This document shows positions 24,039 through 30,108 of a stretch of 32,346 bases of DNA, in pieces. Below the pieces are notes generated by a model, which saw only the letters and a program-made list of their open reading frames with translations, had not been told where the DNA came from and did not search any database. Both the position numbers and the translations under genes were made by a program. The stretch comes from an uncultured Pelagibacteraceae bacterium (GTDB lineage: Bacteria; Pseudomonadota; Alphaproteobacteria; Pelagibacterales; Pelagibacteraceae). Positions within the stretch are counted from its first letter, which is position 1. Each line of letters starts with the position of its first letter. Where the stretch lies: contig CACHFK010000009.1 of the NCBI GenBank assembly GCA_902579085.1, positions 1 to 32,346 of the forward strand, given 5' to 3'.

Positions 24039-25190
24039 ATGAGCATCAAGAATTGTTATAATTTTGAAGACTTTAGAAAATTAGCTAAAAAAAAATTACC
24101 ATCTCCGATTTTTCATTACATAGATGGAGGTGCAGATGATGAAGTAACATTAAAAAGAAATACCAATTCATTTGATGATTGTGATTTAATTCCAAACGTA
24201 CTTGCAAATGTAGGTAAACCAGACTTATCAACTACTATTTTTGGAAAAAAAATTGATCTACCAGTTATTTTATCACCAACTGCTATGCAAAGATTATACC
24301 ATCATGAGGGTGATAAAGCTTCAGCAAGAGCCGCACAAAAATTCGGTACATTTTATAGTATGTCATCTATGGCAAATACGACTATAGAAGAAATATCAAA
24401 TATATCTGGTGGTCCAAAATTGTTTCAACTTTATGTTCACAAGGATAAAGGAATAACAGATGATTTAATTGAAAGAAGTAAAAGAGCAGGTTTTGATGGA
24501 ATGTGTCTTACTGTTGATACGCTTGTTGCAGGAAATAGAGAGAGAGATCACAGGACAGGCTTCACTACACCACCAAAATTAACATTGCAAAGTCTTATGA
24601 GTTTTGCCCTTCATCCAAAATGGGTTTTTGATTATTTAACTCATGAAAAGTTTGAACTAGCAAATGTTGCAAAAAAAACTGAAAAAGGAACAAATATCAC
24701 AACTTCAGTCATACAATATGTTAATGAGCAATATGATCCTTCGATGAATTGGAAAGATGCAGAGTATATTGTCAAAAAATGGGATGGTCCATTTGCTTTA
24801 AAAGGAGTTATGTCTGTTGAAGATGCAAAAAGAGCAATTGACATTGGTTGTACTGCAATCATGATATCTAATCATGGTGGAAGACAATTAGATGGATCTA
24901 GATCACCTTTTGATCAACTAAAAGCAATTTCAGACGCAGTAGGGGATAAATTAGAAATTATATTAGATGGTGGAGTTAGAAGAGGAACTCATGTTTTAAA
25001 AGCATTAGCTGCTGGAGCAAAAGCATGTAGTTTTGGCAGAATGTTTTTATTTGGTTTAAGTGTAGGTGGTCAAGAAGGAGTTGAAAAGGTGCTACAAAAT
25101 TTACAGGACGAAATAAATAGAAATATGATATTGATGGGATGTAAAAATCTTAGTGAGCTAGATAGTTCAAAACTTATTTACAGAAAATAA
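24039..25190 (+). CDS. lldD: FMN-dependent L-2-hydroxyacid dehydrogenase (LldD-like), copy 2
   Basis: 383 residues, same fold and length as its upstream neighbour. Active-site set intact: Y27 (FHYIDGGADDE), Y132, D160, K255, H279, R282, plus canonical FMN-phosphate loop DGGVRRG (310-316) and SFGRMFLFGL (331-340). It oxidises an L-2-hydroxyacid, L-lactate being the most common, with electrons passed to quinone or oxygen. The two copies align end to end with no gaps visible until the C-terminal half, and both carry a ~40-residue loop after PPKLTL. Followed 2 bp later by the aminotransferase. Symbol given by family, not substrate. Confidence 0.92.
   Translation: MSIKNCYNFEDFRKLAKKKLPSPIFHYIDGGADDEVTLKRNTNSFDDCDLIPNVLANVGKPDLSTTIFGKKIDLPVILSPTAMQRLYHHEGDKASARAAQKFGTFYSMSSMANTTIEEISNISGGPKLFQLYVHKDKGITDDLIERSKRAGFDGMCLTVDTLVAGNRERDHRTGFTTPPKLTLQSLMSFALHPKWVFDYLTHEKFELANVAKKTEKGTNITTSVIQYVNEQYDPSMNWKDAEYIVKKWDGPFALKGVMSVEDAKRAIDIGCTAIMISNHGGRQLDGSRSPFDQLKAISDAVGDKLEIILDGGVRRGTHVLKALAAGAKACSFGRMFLFGLSVGGQEGVEKVLQNLQDEINRNMILMGCKNLSELDSSKLIYRK
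24069..24118 (+). repeat. 50-bp direct repeat, copy 2
   Basis: Exact copy of 22907-22956 at 1162 bp distance, inside the second oxidase gene. A recombination between copies would delete one oxidase in frame and leave a fused gene. Confidence 0.9.
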
Positions 25191-25192
25191 AA

Positions 25193-26356
25193 ATGAAACT
25201 TGCAAAAAATCTTGAAAGTTTAGGGACTGAGTCTGCATTTAAAATATTAGCAGAAGCAAAAAAATTAGAGGCTGAGGGGAAAAAAATAATTCATTTAAGT
25301 TTGGGTCAGCCAGACTTTAAATCACCAAAACATGTAGTAGACGCTACAAAAAGTGCCTTGGATGATGGACATCATGGTTATGTTTTACCTAATGGAATAA
25401 TTGAATGTAGAGAAGCTGTTACTAGAAAAATTAAAAAGCTTTATAATTCAGACATTGATCCAGAAAGAGTAATTATTATGCCTGGCGGTAAACCTACAAT
25501 GTACTATGCAATAACTCTATTTGGGGAGCCAGGAGCAGAAATAATTTATCCTGATCCAGGTTTTCCTATTTACGAATCAATGATTAATTATACTGGAGCA
25601 AAAGGTGTACCAATTAATATGCTTGAGAGTAATGATTTTTCAATAAATCCTGAAAAAATACTATCATTGATAAATAATAATACTCGTCTTTTAATATTAA
25701 ATAATCCAAATAATCCAACTGGTGCGTTTACTGATAAAAATAAAATAGATCAACTAGCAGAAGGTTTAAAAAAATTTCCTCATGTTGCTATTTTAAGCGA
25801 TGAAATTTATAGCAGGCAAATTTTTGATGAAAAAAAAATGCCAACTTTTTTTAATTATCCTGAATTATATGATCGATTAATCGTTCTTGATGGATGGAGC
25901 AAAGCCTATTCAATGACAGGTTGGCGATTGGGTTGGTCGGTATGGCCTGAAAAACTTGTCGAGCATGTGATCAAATTTTGTGTAAATAATCATTCTTGTG
26001 TAAATGCAGCCATTCAATACGGCGCAATAGCTGCGCTTGATGGTCCAGATGACTCTATAAACTTAATGATGGAAAAATTCACAAAAAGAAGAAAATTAAT
26101 TTATGAAGGTTTAAATGATATCAAAGGAATAGAATGTGTAATGCCAGGTGGAGGTTTTTATGCTTTTCCCAAAGTGATAGGTACAGGAATGAATGGGAAA
26201 GAATTTGCAAAAAGATGTCTTCATGATGCTAGTGTTGCAATTGTGCCAGGTACAGCGTTTGGTAAAAAAGCCACAGATTATGTTAGATTTAGTTTCGCAG
26301 CTTCACAAGATAATATCTCTAAAGCATTAGAAAATATTAAGAAAATTATAGGATAA
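25193..26356 (+). CDS. PLP-dependent aminotransferase class I/II (AspC/PatA-like)
   Basis: 387 residues, fold type I, cytosolic. PLP lysine K237 in LDGWSKAYSMTGWRLGW, with D203 and Y206 in LSDEIYS, N174 in LNNPNNPTG (169-177), and R368-type C-terminal carboxylate-binding FVRFSFA equivalent (YVRFSFAAS). LSLGQPDF (35-42) and HGYVLPNG (61-68) are substrate-loop motifs of the aspartate aminotransferase I-gamma group. It interconverts a 2-oxoacid and an amino acid. The gene is sandwiched between hydroxyacid oxidases and a D-lactate-dehydrogenase-like gene (2 bp and 47 bp), suggesting it takes the 2-oxoacid product. Exact substrate unknown. Confidence 0.9.
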   Translation: MKLAKNLESLGTESAFKILAEAKKLEAEGKKIIHLSLGQPDFKSPKHVVDATKSALDDGHHGYVLPNGIIECREAVTRKIKKLYNSDIDPERVIIMPGGKPTMYYAITLFGEPGAEIIYPDPGFPIYESMINYTGAKGVPINMLESNDFSINPEKILSLINNNTRLLILNNPNNPTGAFTDKNKIDQLAEGLKKFPHVAILSDEIYSRQIFDEKKMPTFFNYPELYDRLIVLDGWSKAYSMTGWRLGWSVWPEKLVEHVIKFCVNNHSCVNAAIQYGAIAALDGPDDSINLMMEKFTKRRKLIYEGLNDIKGIECVMPGGGFYAFPKVIGTGMNGKEFAKRCLHDASVAIVPGTAFGKKATDYVRFSFAASQDNISKALENIKKIIG

Positions 26357-26403
26357 TTTTAGTATATTTAATTGTAAAATTAATGTGCTATTTTAAAAAA
26401 ATT

Positions 26404-27777
26404 ATGAATGAAAAAGCACAAGAAAAATTAAAAGAAATTTTTAATGGAAGGTTTTCTACATCTGAATCAACAAGGGGAAATTATGCTAGAGGAGAAGACA
26501 CATATGATCCTGTATTATCCCAAGCAGTTGTTTTTCCAGAGACCAATGAAGAAGTTTCAAAATTTTTAAAAATATGTAATGAAAATAAAATTCCAGTAGT
26601 TCCATTTGGAACCGGAACTTCTCTAGAGGGAAATGCTGTTGGAAATGCAAATGGAATAACCATTTCTCTTGAAAAAATGAACAAAGTATTAATCGTTAAT
26701 GCTAGCGATTTTGATTGTAGAGTCCAAGCAAATGTAACTAGAAAACAACTTAATGAATATTTAAGAGAAGATGGGGTTTTTTTTCCAATTGATCCAGGAG
26801 CAGATGCTGCATTGGGTGGTATGGCTGCAACATCAGCTTCAGGAACTATGGCAGTAAAATATGGAACAATGCGTACGGTTGTTTCAGGCTTAACAGTTGT
26901 TTTAGCTAATGGAGAAATTATTAAAACTGGTAGTAGAGCAAAAAAATCTTCTGCAGGATATAATTTAACAAATTTATTTATTGGTTCAGAGGGAACATTA
27001 GGAATTATAACTGAAGTTCAATTAAGATTGTCCCCAATTCCTGAAAGTATAATGAGTGCAGTATGTTATTTTCCAGATCTAGACTCTGCCGTTCTAACTT
27101 CGCAAGAAGTAATTCAGTATGGAGTAAATATAGCTAGAATTGAAATGTTAAATAAAGATCAAATGGAAATAAGTATTAAATATTCAAAACTAGAAAATAT
27201 AAAGGCATCCCCAACACTTTTTTTTGAGTTTCACGGTAGCGAAGAGTCAAATAAAGAGGCAATAAAAATTGTAGAGGAATTATCAAAAAATAATGGAGGA
27301 AGTGACTTTAAATGGGCTGTGTCAATTGAAGAAAGAAATAAATTATGGAAAGCAAGACATGATGTTTATTATTCAGTTAAAGCTCTAGGAAAAAATATGA
27401 AAGTTTATTCTACTGATATTTGTGTACCAATTTCAAAACTTGTAGAATGTGTTTCTTGGGCAGAGAAACATGTTAAAGATCATGGTTTAATAGCACCAAT
27501 GGTTGGACATGTCGGAGATGGAAACTTCCATTCTATTATCTTGTATGATCCTCAAGATAAAGAAAAACAAAAATTGATAAGAGAATATAGTGATAAGCTA
27601 ATCGAAAAAGCTTTAGAATTAGAGGGAACAATAACTGGAGAACATGGTATTGGATTGCAAAAAAAAGGTTATCTATTAAAAGAACACGCTGACAATCTAC
27701 CTGTCATGAAATCAATCAAGAGAAGCCTAGATGTTAACAACATTATGAATCCAGGAAAAGTATTCGATTTAAATTAA
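26404..27777 (+). CDS. FAD-binding oxidoreductase, D-lactate dehydrogenase (LDHD/DLD1)/GlcD family
   Basis: 457 residues from ATG 26404. A frame-matched ATG at 26383 would add MCYFKKI, which looks like spacer rather than coding sequence, so 26404 is preferred. The PCMH-type FAD domain has PVVPFGTGTSLEGNAVG, DPGADAALGGMAATSASGT and FIGSEGTLGIITEV; the C-terminal substrate domain has KARHDVYYS, VYSTDICVPIS, APMVGHVGDGNFHS and TGEHGIGLQKKGYL with metal-site histidines. These are closest to D-lactate/D-2-hydroxyacid dehydrogenases that feed cytochrome c or quinone, less to GlcD, whose partner subunits GlcE/GlcF are absent here. It complements the L-specific oxidases upstream. Confidence 0.9.
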   Translation: MNEKAQEKLKEIFNGRFSTSESTRGNYARGEDTYDPVLSQAVVFPETNEEVSKFLKICNENKIPVVPFGTGTSLEGNAVGNANGITISLEKMNKVLIVNASDFDCRVQANVTRKQLNEYLREDGVFFPIDPGADAALGGMAATSASGTMAVKYGTMRTVVSGLTVVLANGEIIKTGSRAKKSSAGYNLTNLFIGSEGTLGIITEVQLRLSPIPESIMSAVCYFPDLDSAVLTSQEVIQYGVNIARIEMLNKDQMEISIKYSKLENIKASPTLFFEFHGSEESNKEAIKIVEELSKNNGGSDFKWAVSIEERNKLWKARHDVYYSVKALGKNMKVYSTDICVPISKLVECVSWAEKHVKDHGLIAPMVGHVGDGNFHSIILYDPQDKEKQKLIREYSDKLIEKALELEGTITGEHGIGLQKKGYLLKEHADNLPVMKSIKRSLDVNNIMNPGKVFDLN

Positions 27778-27917
27778 AAGTTCAATTTCAGATTGTATTT
27801 TTATACTAATTTTTACTATTTTTATAAGAATTTATTTAGTTGAGACAAATTATCAAGGACTCCTAAGCTATAATATGCTTAAATCTGAATAGTTAATTAA
27901 CTTAAGAGGAGAAATAA
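27778..27917 (+). promoter_or_regulatory. Promoter and leader of the TRAP operon
   Basis: This 140-bp spacer has no gene. A perfect TATAAT at 27869-27874 would start transcription near 27881. The best -35-like string, TTGAGA at 27840-27845, is 23 bp away, too far, so an activator may be needed or another box used. A perfect 12-bp palindrome AGTTAATTAACT at 27891-27902 lies in the leader. AAGAGGAG at 27904-27911, six bases before the ATG, is by far the strongest Shine-Dalgarno in the window and predicts high expression of the binding protein. Confidence 0.5.
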
Positions 27918-29048
27918 ATGATTAAAGAAAAAAAATCATTGAAGGGAAAATCACCTTCAAGACGTAAGTTCTTTAAAGCTGCTGCTGCAACTGGAGTTGC
28001 TGCTGTAGCTGCATCGACATTAGCTGCTCCAGCTGTTGCTGCTGAAAGAGTTGAAGCTGCAATGGTAGCTACTTGGGGAAGAGACTTTCCAGGACTAGGA
28101 ACTGGTGCACAAAGACTTGCAAAAAGACTAAGCGATATGAGTGATGGAAGAATTCAAGTCACATATTATGCTGCAAACGAAAGAGTAAAAGCATTTGACT
28201 CATTTGATGAAGTTGCTTCTGGTAACTCGCAAATGTATCATGCTGCTGACTACTACTGGGTAAAAAAACACCCAGCTTTCGGATACTTTACAGCATGTCC
28301 GTTTGGTTTTACTTACTCAGAAATAAACGCTTGGATACACCATGGTGGAGGACAAGAGCTTTGGGATGAATTAACCGACGATTTTGGTACTCAAAGTTTT
28401 ATAGCTGGTAACACAGGAGTTCAAATGGGTGGTTGGTTTAACAAAAAAATTAGATCAGCTAATGACCTTAAAGGTTTAAAAATGCGTATGCCTGGATTGG
28501 GAGGACAAGTACTTGGAAAACTTGGAGGCTCTCCAGTTTCACTTCCTGGTGGACAAATTTATGAAAACCTAGTTTCAGGTGCAATCGATGCAACTGAATG
28601 GGTAGGTCCTTGGAACGATGAAGCAATGAAATTCCATGAAGCTGCTAAATACTATTACTATCCTGGTATGCACGAACCTGGTTCAATGTTAGCATGTGGT
28701 GTTAACAAATCATGGTTTACAAGTTTGACAAAAACAGACCAAATGATAATTAAAACTGCTTGTGCTTGGGCAGATGAAATTACAATGGCTGAGTACAACG
28801 CTAAAAATGGTGCAGCTTTAGCTCGTCTAGTAAATGAAAATGGTGTTAAACTTGAGAAGTTTAATGACAAAGTTTATGATGCTTTTGCTAAAGGTGCTGC
28901 TGAAGTTTATGATGAAGTTCAACAACACAGTGAACTTGCTGCTAGAACTCATAAAGCTTTCATTAAAGCTAGAAAAGAGATTGGTGCTTGGACTAACTTG
29001 TCGGACTCACCATACATTAGTCAAAGAAACAGAGCTTTAGGATTATAA
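27918..29048 (+). CDS. dctP: TRAP transporter substrate-binding protein, TakP-like (2-oxoacid/lactate type)
   Basis: 376 residues. N-terminal Tat signal SPSRRKFFKAAAATG (12-26) followed by a hydrophobic Ala-rich stretch and AVAAE cleavage region, so it is exported folded to the periplasm. The mature part matches TakP-type DctP proteins: YYAANERVKAF, MYHAADYYW, HHGGGQELWDEL, GNTGVQMGGW with Q169, MRMPGLGG with R190, DATEWVGPW with E227/W228, YYYYPGMHEPG. In TakP the equivalent Gln, Glu and Trp bind Na+ and the Arg binds the carboxylate of pyruvate-like 2-oxoacids (from memory). Strong SD upstream, Ala/Gly-rich codons, and a downstream terminator suggest it is made in excess over the permease. 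Confidence 0.92.
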   Translation: MIKEKKSLKGKSPSRRKFFKAAAATGVAAVAASTLAAPAVAAERVEAAMVATWGRDFPGLGTGAQRLAKRLSDMSDGRIQVTYYAANERVKAFDSFDEVASGNSQMYHAADYYWVKKHPAFGYFTACPFGFTYSEINAWIHHGGGQELWDELTDDFGTQSFIAGNTGVQMGGWFNKKIRSANDLKGLKMRMPGLGGQVLGKLGGSPVSLPGGQIYENLVSGAIDATEWVGPWNDEAMKFHEAAKYYYYPGMHEPGSMLACGVNKSWFTSLTKTDQMIIKTACAWADEITMAEYNAKNGAALARLVNENGVKLEKFNDKVYDAFAKGAAEVYDEVQQHSELAARTHKAFIKARKEIGAWTNLSDSPYISQRNRALGL

Positions 29049-29069
29049 TACTATAAGCTTAAAAAATTA

Positions 29070-29099
29070 AAAAAGGGGCCCTTGTTAGGGCCCTTTTTT
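29070..29099 (+). terminator. GC-rich intrinsic terminator/attenuator between binding protein and permease genes
   Basis: Stem 29070-29081 (AAAAAGGGGCCC) pairs with 29088-29099 (GGGCCCTTTTTT), with one G-U pair and a six-base TTGTTA loop, followed by A at 29100. The core GGGCCC is the most GC-rich structure in the region. It ends the binding protein mRNA and, if leaky, lets fewer transcripts reach the permease genes, whose annotated ATG is the very next base pair (29101). Confidence 0.88.
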
Positions 29100-29100
29100 A

Positions 29101-30105
29101 ATGAAAGAAAAGAATTATTTTATGGTTAAAAAAAGTAATTTGCCAATATTGATTAGAATATTTAGTTATTCAATAATAGCTATTACTTTTGTTTTTTTAA
29201 TTAATAATGTTTTAACAGTTTGGTTTGAATGGCCAGGTATTAAAAAATTATTTTCTCATCACGGATTATTTGGATTTAAAAAATTAAGCAAACCTTTGGA
29301 AGATTCAGTTTTAACTTTTTCTTATATACAATTATTTTTTTATTTTATTTCTATTATATTTGCTATTTTTTATGTATTAAAATCAATCAAACAAACTCTA
29401 GAAACCGATTCAAAGATACTTACTAATTTTACCGCCTATATTATTCGTTCATCTTTTTGGGCAGTCATGATCGTTGGAATTGCAGATTTATTAATTTCAT
29501 TTATGGTTGTAGAAAAATTAGTTGAACCAATTTTAGGTGAAACTTTAAAAGTTAAATTAGTTATTCCAGGTTTTAGAATTACATTTGTTCATTTTCCTTT
29601 GATACTGATTTCATTTGTTATTGGATATTTTACAAGAACAGTAGGTTTTATTTGGTTAGCAGTTCTAGTTGTTGCAAGTGAATTTTTTATCGTCTTGTCT
29701 AGATTTATATTTGAATATGAACAGGCATTTCAAGGAGATTTAGTTCGTTTCTGGTATTCAGCGCTTTATCTTTTTGCTAGCGCATATGCTTTAATGCATG
29801 AAGGTCATGTAAGAGTTGACGTTTTGTATACTGGCTTTAGTGAAAGGAAAAAAGCTTGGACAAATTCAATTGGATCTTTGTTATTAGGAATTCCACTTTG
29901 TCTTATAACTCTATTTTTAGGAATGGGTGGTAAGGCTAGTATTATTAATGGACCAGTAATTTCTTTTGAAATAACTCAGCAAGGGTCTAACGGATTATAT
30001 TTATTGTATTTAATGGCAGTTTATCTAGCAGTATTTGCAACAACAATGTTAATCCAATTTACAAGTTATTTTATGGGGAGCAGTTATAAACTTTTGAATA
30101 GATAA
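29101..30105 (+). CDS. dctQ: TRAP transporter small permease (DctQ/TakQ) with N-terminal membrane extension
   Basis: 334 residues, larger than the usual 160-220 of DctQ. The C-terminal part (about 185-325) is the DctQ domain with four helices and its signature EGHVRVDVLYTGFSERKKAW (234-253). The first ~180 residues add about four more hydrophobic segments (16-38, 72-95, 117-137, 160-178), a fused or lineage-specific extension. The start may be ATG 29101, which abuts the terminator, or ATG 29122 (MVKKSNLP), which has AAAGAAAAG upstream and fits better. Inner membrane; it forms the Q-M translocation complex with DctM, 3 bp downstream. Confidence 0.88.
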   Translation: MKEKNYFMVKKSNLPILIRIFSYSIIAITFVFLINNVLTVWFEWPGIKKLFSHHGLFGFKKLSKPLEDSVLTFSYIQLFFYFISIIFAIFYVLKSIKQTLETDSKILTNFTAYIIRSSFWAVMIVGIADLLISFMVVEKLVEPILGETLKVKLVIPGFRITFVHFPLILISFVIGYFTRTVGFIWLAVLVVASEFFIVLSRFIFEYEQAFQGDLVRFWYSALYLFASAYALMHEGHVRVDVLYTGFSERKKAWTNSIGSLLLGIPLCLITLFLGMGGKASIINGPVISFEITQQGSNGLYLLYLMAVYLAVFATTMLIQFTSYFMGSSYKLLNR

Positions 30106-30108
30106 TTT

